A stretch of 64,000 nt of DNA from Gemmatimonadaceae bacterium (GTDB lineage: Bacteria > Gemmatimonadota > Gemmatimonadetes > Gemmatimonadales > Gemmatimonadaceae): positions 244,558-308,557 of the forward strand of contig DATLUQ010000051.1 in assembly GCA_035533015.1 (NCBI GenBank). Direction: 5' to 3'. Shown piece after piece: positions 52,488 through 61,820 of this stretch (position 1 is the first letter of the stretch; every line of letters begins with the position of its first letter). Position numbers and translations under genes: made by a program. The notes below the pieces were generated by a model, which saw nothing but the letters and a program-made list of their open reading frames with translations, made no database searches and was not told the origin of the DNA.

Positions 52488-52533
52488 TCGGCCGGCGACC
52501 GCCAACGCTCCGCGCTTCCCGGAGTCCGGCCGA
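52488..52533. terminator. Two-part hairpin between convergent galM and GH27 genes
   Basis: Outer stem TCGGCCGG (52488-52495) with CCGGCCGA (52526-52533) encloses an inner stem CTCCG/CGGAG (52508-52512 with 52520-52524). It sits just after the galM stop and before the alpha-galactosidase stop. No U-tract is present, so termination would be weak or Rho-assisted. Confidence 0.45.
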
Positions 52534-52535
52534 GT

Positions 52536-53741
52536 TCACTCCGCCACCGGTTTCACGCGGAGCATCACCACGCCGTGGGATGGCACGGTGGCGGTGAACC
52601 TGCGCTCCACGATGCCGAGATCCTTGTGCGCCCACAGGTCGCGCACCTGGGCGGCCTTGGTCTTGATCCCCACGCGGTCCCAATCGGCCGTGATCGGGCT
52701 GGCCACCGACGCGCGGTTGAACAGCACCACCGCCTTCGAGCCGTCGGCCAGCGGTTTGACCCACACCTGCAGCTCCGGCGGGTAGTCCTCCACGACCATT
52801 CCCTGCGCCCCCAGGGAATCCTGGTCCACCGCGATCACCTCTTTGTTGAGCAGAATGCTCCGCGTGGACCGCGCCTCGCGCGACGTCGTGTCCAACAACG
52901 CTCGCACGTCGTTCCCGGCGATCAACGGTGCGGCCATCTCCGCCCATAGGCTGAAGTGGGCCCGGTATTCGGTGGGCGTCATCCCGCCATTTCCCACTTC
53001 GAGCATGTCGGGATCATTCCAGTGGCCCGGCCCCGCGGAGTGCCAGTACTGCATGTTGAGGTCGACGTTGGCCACCATGCTGTCGAAGCTGTCCCAGATG
53101 TCGTCCGTCGTGCGCCAGAGGTTGCCCACCGGCGGCGCCCAGTTCCAGGGTTGGTTGCTCCCCCATTCGCAAATGCTGAACACGATCGGGCGCCCCGCGT
53201 GGGCCAGCGCGTCGCGGATCCTGGCGTACTGGGTGGGCGCATCGATGCCCTGCGCGTTGCACCAGTCCACCTTCACGTAGTCCACCCCCCATGCGGCGTA
53301 CGTCCTGGCGTCCTGGTCTTCGTGCCCGTAAGAGCCGGGCCGGCCCTGGCACGTACGACGCCCGGCGTCGGTGTAGATGCCGAATTTGAGCCCCTTGCTG
53401 TGGATGTAGTCGGCCAGCGCCTTGATGCCGTGCGGGAAACGCACGGAGTCGGCCACGATCATGCCGTTCGCGTCGCGCGCGACCTGCCAGCAGTCGTCGA
53501 TCGTCACGTACTGATAGCCGGCATCACGCATCCCCGTGGCGACGATCGCGTCGGCCATGCCGCGGATCAACTGGTCGCTCACGTTGCAGCCGAACTTGTT
53601 CCAGCTGTTCCACCCCATGGGCGGCGTCAACGCCAGCCCGTTGGGCACCGGGCGCGCCGGCGCGGATGGCGTGGGAATGGCGTAGCCCGCGGCCGATCCG
53701 GCCAGCAGGAGCCCCGACAGCAATGCGGCGATCGCGTTCAT
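52536..53741 (-). CDS. Alpha-galactosidase, glycoside hydrolase family 27
   Basis: 401 residues with a signal peptide (1-21). The (beta/alpha)8 domain begins LALTPPMGWNSWNKFGCNV, the GH27 hallmark; the nucleophile is D159 in YVKVDWCNA and the acid/base is D213 or D214 in WRTTDDIWDSF. A C-terminal beta domain ends with VPSHGVVMLRV. It removes terminal alpha-galactose (GH27 also contains isomaltodextranases and beta-L-arabinopyranosidases, which would also suit an arabinose locus). GAGGGA lies six bases before the ATG. Confidence 0.92.
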   Translation of the reverse strand: MNAIAALLSGLLLAGSAAGYAIPTPSAPARPVPNGLALTPPMGWNSWNKFGCNVSDQLIRGMADAIVATGMRDAGYQYVTIDDCWQVARDANGMIVADSVRFPHGIKALADYIHSKGLKFGIYTDAGRRTCQGRPGSYGHEDQDARTYAAWGVDYVKVDWCNAQGIDAPTQYARIRDALAHAGRPIVFSICEWGSNQPWNWAPPVGNLWRTTDDIWDSFDSMVANVDLNMQYWHSAGPGHWNDPDMLEVGNGGMTPTEYRAHFSLWAEMAAPLIAGNDVRALLDTTSREARSTRSILLNKEVIAVDQDSLGAQGMVVEDYPPELQVWVKPLADGSKAVVLFNRASVASPITADWDRVGIKTKAAQVRDLWAHKDLGIVERRFTATVPSHGVVMLRVKPVAE

Positions 53742-53953
53742 CGTGCTTCCCTCTCTCAACGGTGTGCTCGTGGTCGGCGCTCGGCAGCGACACGTCGGCG
53801 CAGGACCCGGTGAATGTGCGGCGAACCGCCCGCCCGGCGGAATAGGCCTCCCGAAAATCGACTTCCAGGCCGTCGCTCGCCATCCGATCGGTCCCTGGGC
53901 GGGGTTGACGCGGGCGCGTCGCGCCGCGAGCGTCATGCATCAACGGAGCCCCG

Positions 53954-55384
53954 ATGACGACGACGCCCGAAAACCTCGGACAACCGCAATCCGGCCCATT
54001 GGCCGATCCGCTGACGGACAACCCGCGCCCCGGCGTGATGCCTCACGGGTTCTTCGGCCACCCACGCGGTCTCTCGACGCTGTTCTTCACGGAGATGTGG
54101 GAGCGATTCAGCTACTACGGCATGCGCGCGTTCCTGATTCTCTACATGGTGCACGTGCTCGGGTTCGACGACCGGCACGCCGGCTCGGTGTACGGCACCT
54201 ACACGGGGAGCGTGTGGGCGGCGACGATCTTCGGCGGCATCATCGCCGACCGTTGGCTGGGGCAGTACAAGAGCGTGCTCATCGGCGGCATCATCATCGC
54301 GCTGGGGCACTTCACGCTGGCGTTCCATCCGCTGCCGTTCTTCTACGCCGGGCTGGCGCTGATCGTCATCGGTACCGGACTGCTCAAGCCGAACGTGAGC
54401 GGCATCGTCGGGTCACTGTACGAGACCAACGATGCGCGTCGCGACGCCGGCTTCTCGATCTTCTACATGGGAATCAACCTCGGCGCGGCCATCGGCCCAT
54501 TCATCGCCGGCTACCTGGCGCAGGAGGTCGATTGGCATCTGGGGTTCGCCTGCGCCGGCGTGGGGATGACGCTGGGGCTCATCCAGTACGTTCGCGGCCG
54601 CCGGCACCTGCAGCCGGCCATCGATCGGCTCGAGCGGCAGCGGCGTGAGGCGGCCGAGACGGCCGCGGCGGCGAAACTCCAGCGGGCAACGGGCGCCCCG
54701 GGAACGGCGCCGATGGAGCCCGTGTTCTGGGGCTTCACCAGAGTCGAATGGAAACGGCTGGCCGCGATGGGGGTATTCTTCGTGTTCGCCGCGGTATTCT
54801 GGGGCGCGTACGAGCAGGCGGGATCGACCCTCAACCTGTTCGGCGACCGCTATACTCGGACGGTGATTCTGGGCTTCAGCTTCCCGTCGAGTTGGTTCGT
54901 CTCGGTTCAGGCGATCTTCGTGATTCTGCTCGCGCCGGTGTTCGCTTGGTTCTGGATGTGGCTCAAGGATCGTGAGCCGTCCACGCCCGCCAAGTTCGCC
55001 GCCGGCCTGTTCTTCATCGGGATGTCGTTCGTGCTGCTGCTGATTCCGGCCTACAAGCTTCAGGCCTCGCCGGAGATCCGGGTGGCGCCGTTCTGGCTCA
55101 TCGGCTGCTATTTCATCCAGGAGCTCGGAGAGATGTCGTTGTCGCCGGTGGGACTCTCCGTGTTCACGAAGCTCTCGCCGGTGAAGATCGTCGGCTTCAT
55201 GCTCGGGGTCTGGTTCCTGGCCGACGCCGTGGGCAACAAGGCGGCAGGCTACGCGGCGGGGTTCATCTCGTCGGCGCCGCTCCCGGAGCTGTTCGGAGTG
55301 ATCGCCGCGACGTGTCTCGGCGCGTCGCTGGTTGCCACGCTGATGATCAAACCCGTACGCGGATTGATGAGCGGGGTGCATTGA
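53954..55384 (+). CDS. Proton-dependent peptide transporter (POT/PTR family)
   Basis: 476-residue MFS transporter for di- and tripeptides. The ExxERF motif appears as EMWERFSYYGMRAFL, the PTR2 signature as GIIADRWLGQYKSVLIGG and GTGLLKPNVSG, and FYMGINLGAAIGPFIAGYLAQ matches the fifth-helix region. About 12-14 membrane helices are visible with a charged central loop (about 213-245). It starts 212 bases from the divergent alpha-galactosidase gene. Confidence 0.93.
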   Translation: MTTTPENLGQPQSGPLADPLTDNPRPGVMPHGFFGHPRGLSTLFFTEMWERFSYYGMRAFLILYMVHVLGFDDRHAGSVYGTYTGSVWAATIFGGIIADRWLGQYKSVLIGGIIIALGHFTLAFHPLPFFYAGLALIVIGTGLLKPNVSGIVGSLYETNDARRDAGFSIFYMGINLGAAIGPFIAGYLAQEVDWHLGFACAGVGMTLGLIQYVRGRRHLQPAIDRLERQRREAAETAAAAKLQRATGAPGTAPMEPVFWGFTRVEWKRLAAMGVFFVFAAVFWGAYEQAGSTLNLFGDRYTRTVILGFSFPSSWFVSVQAIFVILLAPVFAWFWMWLKDREPSTPAKFAAGLFFIGMSFVLLLIPAYKLQASPEIRVAPFWLIGCYFIQELGEMSLSPVGLSVFTKLSPVKIVGFMLGVWFLADAVGNKAAGYAAGFISSAPLPELFGVIAATCLGASLVATLMIKPVRGLMSGVH

Positions 55385-55492
55385 GCCGGACGGTCGGCGA
55401 CGCGGTGGCCCGCATGGGTCGTGGCGTCCGCGCGGCGGAGGCCAGCGGCCAGCGATCACGGCACTCGATACGTGTGTGATTGCTGCAAACGA

Positions 55493-55521
55493 AACGCTCC
55501 GCAGATCGATCGCGGAGCGTT
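55493..55521 (-). terminator. Hairpin between the POT gene and the tRNA operon
   Basis: AACGCTCCGC (55493-55502) and GCGGAGCGTT (55512-55521) form a perfect ten-base stem with a nine-base loop, extended past a bulged A. On the minus strand it is followed by TCGTTTGC and lies 36 bases after tRNA-Pro, so it probably ends the tRNA transcript; it may also serve the convergent POT gene. Confidence 0.6.
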
Positions 55522-55556
55522 CGTTGTAAACCCTTTGGTTTCTTGTACTCTTACAG

Positions 55557-55630
55557 TCGGGGCGACTGGATTCGAACCAGCGACCTCCTGCTCCCGAAGC
55601 AGGCGCTCTACCGGGCTAAGCTACGCCCCG
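55557..55630 (-). tRNA. tRNA-Pro (anticodon CGG)
   Basis: Cloverleaf on the minus strand: acceptor CGGGGCG/CGCCCCG, D arm with AGCTTAGCCCGGTAGAGC, anticodon stem CCTGC/GCAGG around TTCGGGA, T arm with GGTTCGAATCC. Anticodon CGG reads CCG. Last gene of the five-tRNA operon; no encoded CCA. Confidence 0.95.
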
Positions 55631-55706
55631 ATGCGTGGCTAGAGACTTCAACACCGCTCGCGGCGATCACCTTCGCGCCCGCCGCCCCACTCAAATTCGT
55701 CGTGTA

Positions 55707-55780
55707 TGCGCCCAGAGGGACTCGAACCCCCAACCTTCTGATCCGTAGTCAGATGCTCTATCCAATTGAGCTATGGGCGC
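55707..55780 (-). tRNA. tRNA-Arg (anticodon ACG)
   Basis: Acceptor GCGCCCA/TGGGCGC, anticodon stem TCTGA/TCAGA around loop CTACGGA, T loop GTTCGAGTC. Anticodon ACG, expected to be deaminated to ICG and to read CGU, CGC and CGA. It complements the tRNA-Arg(CCG) elsewhere in the window. Confidence 0.95.
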
Positions 55781-55964
55781 AACGCAGCCAGCAGAGGCCT
55801 ACGCACAAAAGGCCTAGTCGTCAAAATTACCCGCCGCGCCGAGGGTAATCAACCATTCGCTGAGTGCCGCAATCCGTTCCCCGCCGTTTCGCCCCTGCGC
55901 CGTACTTGCCGGCCCTCATTGGCCGTTACAAGAAACCCCATGCTCCTCTCGGAGTCACGGGGTA

Positions 55965-56038
55965 TGGGCGGTACAAGACTCGAACTTGTGACCTCCACGA
56001 TGTCAACGTGGCGCTCTAACCAACTGAGCTAACCGCCC
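55965..56038 (-). tRNA. tRNA-Val (anticodon GAC)
   Basis: Acceptor GGGCGGT/ACCGCCC, D arm AGCTCAGTTGGTTAGAGC, anticodon stem CCACG/CGTGG around loop TTGACAT, T arm with AGTTCGAGTCT. Anticodon GAC reads GUC and GUU. Confidence 0.95.
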
Positions 56039-56098
56039 GCGCCGCCACGGGAACTTTCCGCCCCGTTCCGCGGTTCATCACATGAGTCGATATCAGAG

Positions 56099-56171
56099 AG
56101 CGGGAAACGGGACTCGAACCCGCGACCCCAACCTTGGCAAGGTTGTGCTCTACCAACTGAGCTATTCCCGC
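56099..56171 (-). tRNA. tRNA-Gly (anticodon GCC)
   Basis: Acceptor GCGGGAA/TTCCCGC, discriminator U as usual for tRNA-Gly, anticodon stem CAACC/GGTTG around TTGCCAA, T arm with GGTTCGAGTCC. Anticodon GCC reads GGC and GGU. Confidence 0.95.
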
Positions 56172-56240
56172 AATCTCCGGGCTGTGCTGTCAACGCTTCC
56201 TTCGGCCCGGCCGTCAGCACCGACCAATCGTCGGCGCCGA

Positions 56241-56313
<73 letters not shown>

Positions 56314-56354
56314 GGGGATAACTCGCTAAGACCGCAAGTCATCAGGAACCGCGA

Positions 56355-56383
56355 AGTATATCCAGGCGTATAAGGAGTGTCAA
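56355..56383 (-). promoter_or_regulatory. Consensus promoter of the five-tRNA operon
   Basis: On the minus strand TTGACA (56383-56378) and TATACT (56360-56355) are separated by exactly 17 bases. This is the strongest sigma-70-type promoter in the window and should drive all five tRNAs as one transcript. Confidence 0.85.
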
Positions 56384-56556
56384 CGAAGGGGACTGGCGAT
56401 TCCCCGGTAATGCGGTATTTTTTGTCGCCTTCCATTGTCTCATGAAGATGGAAACCGTGCGCCGCTCGTTGCGCGCACTTTCGCAGTCCAGCTCCGCGAT
56501 GCCCGGCGTCGCCGCTCCATACGATCATTCAACACGCAGTCCGTTCGAGGCTATAC

Positions 56557-57444
56557 ATGACCGAAGTCAAGCGCCGCCGTCGCCGTGCCGCGCCGGTGGG
56601 CATCGCGCCCAGCGAACCCGAGCGCGACATCCTGGACCAGTACCTCTATGAGGTCAGCACCTACCCCCTGCTCAAGGGCATGGAGGAGATCGAACTCGCC
56701 CGGAAAATCCGCGCCGGCGACCAGGACGCGCTCCAGGAACTGGTCAAGCGCAACCTGCGCTTCGTGATCTCCGTGGCCAAAAAGTACCAGAACCGCGGTC
56801 TCCCGCTCATCGATCTGATCGGCGAAGGGAACGTCGGCCTGCTCACGGCCGCCCGCAAGTTCGATCCCGACCAGGGCGTCAAGTTCATCTCCTATGCGGT
56901 GTGGTGGATCCGCCAGGCCATCCTCTCGGCCCTCGCCCGCCAGGGACGCACGGTCCGCGTGCCCCTCAACCGCACGGCTGACCTCTCGCGCATCATCAAG
57001 GCATCGGAGATCCTCCGGCAGAAGCTCAATCGCGAGCCCAATCCGGAGGAGTTGTCGCACCTCACCGGCCTCTCGGTGGACGTCGTGCAGTCCCTCGCCG
57101 CACTCAATACCAGCGACGTGCGCCTCGACGCCCCCATGGACCCCGAAGGCGACCGCTCGCTCATCGAGCGGTTCGTCGCCGATGAGATGCCCGACACCGA
57201 AGAGGAAGCCATGAACCGGTTCCTCACCGACGAAATCGAACAGGCGCTGAGCACGCTTCCTCCTCGTGATGCCAAGGTCCTTCGCCTCTATTTCGGCCTC
57301 GAAGGCGGACGCGAACATACCCTCGAGGAAATCGGCTCCATGCTCGGCGTCACCCGCGAGCGCGTTCGTCAGTTGCGCGACCGCGCCCTCAAGCGCCTGC
57401 GCGAGGGCGACGTGGGCCGGGCACTCGGCAGCTTTGCGGCGTAG
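56557..57444 (+). CDS. RNA polymerase sigma factor, RpoD/SigA-like (group 1 or 2)
   Basis: 295 residues covering regions 1.2 to 4.2 without the long acidic region 1.1. Region 1.2 is DILDQYLYEVSTYPLL; region 2 has NLRFVISVAKKYQNRGLPLIDLIGEGNVGLLTAARKFD and the -10-binding SYAVWWIRQAI; region 3 has LSRIIKASEILRQKLNREPNPEEL; region 4.2 has TLEEIGSMLGVTRERVRQLRDRALKRLR. The short form suggests either a compact primary factor or an RpoS-like group 2 factor. It has a long leader (243 bases from the tRNA operon) and its own terminator. Confidence 0.92.
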   Translation: MTEVKRRRRRAAPVGIAPSEPERDILDQYLYEVSTYPLLKGMEEIELARKIRAGDQDALQELVKRNLRFVISVAKKYQNRGLPLIDLIGEGNVGLLTAARKFDPDQGVKFISYAVWWIRQAILSALARQGRTVRVPLNRTADLSRIIKASEILRQKLNREPNPEELSHLTGLSVDVVQSLAALNTSDVRLDAPMDPEGDRSLIERFVADEMPDTEEEAMNRFLTDEIEQALSTLPPRDAKVLRLYFGLEGGREHTLEEIGSMLGVTRERVRQLRDRALKRLREGDVGRALGSFAA

Positions 57445-57530
57445 GGCGTAGGAGAGGAGGAGCGTACGACGGCGGGACTGCGCACGGGCGTGCGCATCCC
57501 GCGGTTTCAACAGAATTCGGAGTCTCGGTC

Positions 57531-57561
57531 GGGCCGGCGTGAGCCGGCCCTTTCCGTTTTT
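57531..57561 (+). terminator. Intrinsic terminator after the sigma factor gene
   Basis: GGGCCGGC (57531-57538) and GCCGGCCC (57543-57550) close on GTGA and are followed by TTTCCGTTTTT. It separates the sigma factor gene from mlaF. Confidence 0.88.
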
Positions 57562-57637
57562 GGCTCCCCGCCGGCCGGCGCTGTTTGCAGGAACCTGCCC
57601 GTTTGATCACATTTCTTCTCCCTTCCCCCGCCGTGCC

Positions 57638-58405
57638 ATGATCCGCCTCATCGACGTCCACAAATCCTTCGGCTCGAAGCTGGTCCTCGATGGCTTCACG
57701 CTCGACGTACCCGAAGGCGAGACCGTCGTCATCATCGGCTTCTCCGGCAGCGGCAAGTCGGTCGCCATCAAACACATCGTCGGCCTCCTCGAACCCGATT
57801 CCGGCCAGGTCTGGGTGGACGGCCTCGAAGTCGAAAAGCTCTCCCGCAAGGAACTCTACAAGCTCCGCGCGCGCGTCGGCTACGTCTTCCAATTCTCCGC
57901 GCTCTTCGACTCGTTCACCGTGGGCGACAACGTCGCCATGGGCCTGCGCAAGCAGGGCGAACTCACCAACAAGGAGATCGCCGAGCGCGTCCACGAAACC
58001 CTCGACCTCGTGGACCTCGCCGACGTCCCCGATAAATTCCCGGCCGAACTCTCCGGCGGCATGCGCAAGCGCGTCGGCATCGCCCGCGCCATCGCCACGC
58101 GACCCAAGTACATCCTGTACGACGAGCCAACCACCGGCCTCGATCCCGTCACCAGCGCGGTCATCGACCACCTCATGGTCCGCCTGCGGGAGCGACTCGG
58201 CGTCACGGGCGTCGTCATCACGCACGACATGCGCAGCGCCTACACCGTGGGCACCCGCATCGCGATGCTCTACGAGGGCAAGGTGCGCCAGTACGGCACC
58301 GTGGATGAGATCCAGCACACCGACGACCCCATCGTGCGGCAGTTCATCGAGGGCCGCCCATCGCTGGAAGCCGACGCGCACATCATGGCCGAGGCCGCCC
58401 GGTGA
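57638..58405 (+). CDS. MlaF-like ABC transporter ATPase
   Basis: 255 residues. Walker A GFSGSGKS, the MlaF-type Q-loop VFQFSALFDSFTVGDNV, signature ELSGGMRKRVGIARA and Walker B ILYDEPTTGLDP define the phospholipid-transport (Mla/Mce) ATPase group, with the C-terminal extension typical of MlaF. It would energise lipid trafficking between the membranes, but no mlaE or mlaD gene is adjacent. GTGA overlap joins it to the Nudix gene. Confidence 0.9.
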   Translation: MIRLIDVHKSFGSKLVLDGFTLDVPEGETVVIIGFSGSGKSVAIKHIVGLLEPDSGQVWVDGLEVEKLSRKELYKLRARVGYVFQFSALFDSFTVGDNVAMGLRKQGELTNKEIAERVHETLDLVDLADVPDKFPAELSGGMRKRVGIARAIATRPKYILYDEPTTGLDPVTSAVIDHLMVRLRERLGVTGVVITHDMRSAYTVGTRIAMLYEGKVRQYGTVDEIQHTDDPIVRQFIEGRPSLEADAHIMAEAAR

Positions 58406-58848
58406 CCCGGCCGCGCGCCAAGCTCGAGATCTCTGCCGGCGGCGTCGTCTACCGCATGCAGGACGGCCGGCCCCTGTATCTGTTGATCTGCGACAGCTAC
58501 AAGAACTGGGGATTTCCCAAGGGGCACATCGAGAAGGGCGAGCAGCCCGCCGCGGCGGCCGCCCGCGAAGTCACCGAAGAGACCGGGCTCGAGGATCTCG
58601 ACGTGCGCGGCGACGTCGACGTCATCGATTGGTACTTCCGGTTCCGCGGCCGGCTCATCCACAAGGTCTGCCACTTCTTCCTGATGGAGACCGTGGCGAC
58701 CAAGACCTGCCCGCAGCGCGCCGAAGGCATCAGCGCCTGCAAATGGCTCCCGTTCGACGACGCCGATGCCAGGATCTCCTACGGCAACGCCCGCGAGGTG
58801 CTGCGGCGCGCCCACGACCAGGTCTCCGCGCGCCTTGCTGGCGTCTGA
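58402..58848 (+). CDS. Nudix hydrolase
   Basis: 148 residues with a perfect Nudix box at 41-63 (GHIEKGEQ...REVTEETGL) and the usual N-terminal SAGGVVYR strand. Such proteins hydrolyse nucleoside diphosphates linked to another group; the YFRFRGRLIHKVCHFFLM segment resembles Ap4A/diadenosine-type and general NUDIX members. Substrate is unknown. The GTG start overlaps the stop of the MlaF gene. Confidence 0.9.
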   Translation: MTRPRAKLEISAGGVVYRMQDGRPLYLLICDSYKNWGFPKGHIEKGEQPAAAAAREVTEETGLEDLDVRGDVDVIDWYFRFRGRLIHKVCHFFLMETVATKTCPQRAEGISACKWLPFDDADARISYGNAREVLRRAHDQVSARLAGV

Positions 58849-58851
58849 TTC

Positions 58852-59655
58852 ATGCTCGATCTCGCCGCGGCGGCCCCCCCTCCCACCGTTCTCGTCTTCG
58901 CGCCCCGTGAACGGACGCGCTCCATGGCGCGCGACACCTTTCCCCGGCGCCGCTGGCGCCTCATCGTGCGTCGCGGGGTGGACGAGTTCGCCCGCGCCTT
59001 CCGCGACGAACTGATCGACGCGGCGATCGTCGACCTCGGATCGGCCCAGGAAGACAACTGGCGCGCCGCCGCGTTCGCCCGCGAGTACCCGAGCGTGCCG
59101 TTCTTCGCCCTCACCACGCTCCGCGCCGCCGACGGTCCCGTGCTCGCCCAGTGTGCGTCGCTGGAGTTCGCCGATGTTCTGGTCGAGGACGTGGACGAGG
59201 ACGCCATGCGCGAACTCATATTGCGCCAGGCATACTCGATGCGCTTCGCGGCCGCCCTCGGTGCGCCCCCCGAACCGCTGGGCCTCACCAATCCCCTCCA
59301 ACTGGACGCGTGGCGGTACCTGGTCCAGCACGCCGGCCGGCCCGTGCGCACGGCGGCGCTCGCCGAGGCCCTGGGCGTGACCCGCGAGCACCTGAGCCGC
59401 AGCTTCTCGACCGGCGGCGCCCCGAATCTCAAACGCGTCATCGACCTCATCCGGCTGATCGGGGCGGCCGAGCTGGCCAAGAACCCGGGGTACGACGTCC
59501 GCGACGTGGCCCACGTGCTCGGCTTCGCCTCGTCGTCCCACCTGTCGAGCACCGCGCAGCGGATTGCCGGTACCCGGCCCACCTCGCTGGCCCGGCTCCG
59601 CACCGTGGACCTCATCGACCGCTTCAATCGGGGGCACGCGCGGAGTCGGGGCTAG
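58852..59655 (+). CDS. AraC-type helix-turn-helix protein with degenerate receiver-like domain
   Basis: 267 residues. Residues 10-125 look like a response-regulator fold: PTVLVFAPRERTRSM in place of the acidic pair, AAIVDLGSAQED with an Asp at the phosphoacceptor position, and no clear conserved Lys. Residues 150-255 are an AraC-type DNA-binding domain (TAALAEALGVTREHLSRSF; DVRDVAHVLGFASSSHLSSTAQRIAGTRP). It may regulate without phosphorylation. No kinase is adjacent; it follows the Nudix gene by three bases and overlaps the convergent four-helix gene by 32 bases. Confidence 0.75.
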   Translation: MLDLAAAAPPPTVLVFAPRERTRSMARDTFPRRRWRLIVRRGVDEFARAFRDELIDAAIVDLGSAQEDNWRAAAFAREYPSVPFFALTTLRAADGPVLAQCASLEFADVLVEDVDEDAMRELILRQAYSMRFAAALGAPPEPLGLTNPLQLDAWRYLVQHAGRPVRTAALAEALGVTREHLSRSFSTGGAPNLKRVIDLIRLIGAAELAKNPGYDVRDVAHVLGFASSSHLSSTAQRIAGTRPTSLARLRTVDLIDRFNRGHARSRG

Positions 59656-60031
59656 CGCCATCCGGCTGGGCGAGCTGGCGGTCGAGGTACACGAGGTACC
59701 CGCCCAGCAGCCGGCCCACCAGCTGCGCGCGGTGGGAGAGCTGCGCCAGATGGCCAGCGGAGAGCACGTCGGCCTGCCGCGCCACGGCGAGCTGGGTTTC
59801 CAGGCGAAGCAGGTCGCGCCGGGCGGCGCGGTAGAGCTGCCGTTGCTCGGGTCCCGTGTACCGGCCGTAGCCCTCGGCGATGTGCTCGGCCAGGGCCAGG
59901 GCCGTGATCATGGTGGCCTCGGCCACCACTTTCACGTCCCGGCGATTGCCGTGGCGCGTGGCCCGGATCACGTCGGCGGCTAGCCCCACCGCTTCTTGCC
60001 AGACCTTGAGGTCCTTGAGACTGCCTGCCAT
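59624..60031 (-). CDS. Four-helix-bundle protein (S23/IVP-like family)
   Basis: 135 residues beginning SLKDLKVWQEAVGLAADVIRATR, with IAEGYGRYTGPEQRQLYRAARRDLLRLETQLAVA, the pattern of the four-helix-bundle family first described from 23S rRNA intervening sequences. Most members lie in ordinary chromosomal sites, as here, and their role is unknown. ATG at 60031 gives the family N-terminus; a longer frame would run into the atpA promoter region. It is divergent from atpA. Confidence 0.85.
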   Translation of the reverse strand: MAGSLKDLKVWQEAVGLAADVIRATRHGNRRDVKVVAEATMITALALAEHIAEGYGRYTGPEQRQLYRAARRDLLRLETQLAVARQADVLSAGHLAQLSHRAQLVGRLLGGYLVYLDRQLAQPDGASPDSARAPD

Positions 60032-60137
60032 GTAGAGTAAAGTCGAGGCAGTCGCGCCGCCCACCGCCATCCATTCTGCGCCGGATGGACCGAAGTTGGG
60101 CCGCGGCGTGACCCGCACCAAAGACCGGCCCCGAAGC

Positions 60138-60166
60138 TTGCACGCCCCCGGGCCTTGTGATAATTT
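60138..60166 (+). promoter_or_regulatory. Promoter of the atpA operon
   Basis: TTGCAC (60138-60143) and TAATTT (60161-60166) lie 17 bases apart, with a start expected near 60173 and a leader of about 43 bases to atpA. It shows the F1 genes here have their own promoter. Confidence 0.6.
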
Positions 60167-60173
60167 TCACAAG
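60154..60173. promoter_or_regulatory. Perfect CRP-like palindrome over the atpA -10 box
   Basis: CTTGTGA and TCACAAG are exact inverted halves around a six-base spacer that is the -10 box TAATTT. The core is TGTGA-N6-TCACA, the CRP-family consensus. Position over the -10 implies repression if a CRP-like protein binds; a hairpin in the leader is excluded only if the start point is downstream. Confidence 0.6.
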
Positions 60174-60215
60174 CTCCCACCATCCCTTTCGACGCACTCC
60201 TTTCGACCACCCCGT

Positions 60216-61817
<1,602 letters not shown>

Positions 61818-61820
61818 TCC

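Noticed and set aside
59624..60031. rRNA intervening sequence suggested by the S23-like protein
   Set aside because: There is no rRNA gene in the window; most members of the four-helix family are unrelated to rRNA.
60154..60173. Palindrome before atpA read as a transcription terminator
   Set aside because: Stem of only seven bases with A/T loop, no U-tract after it, and it coincides with a well-spaced promoter.
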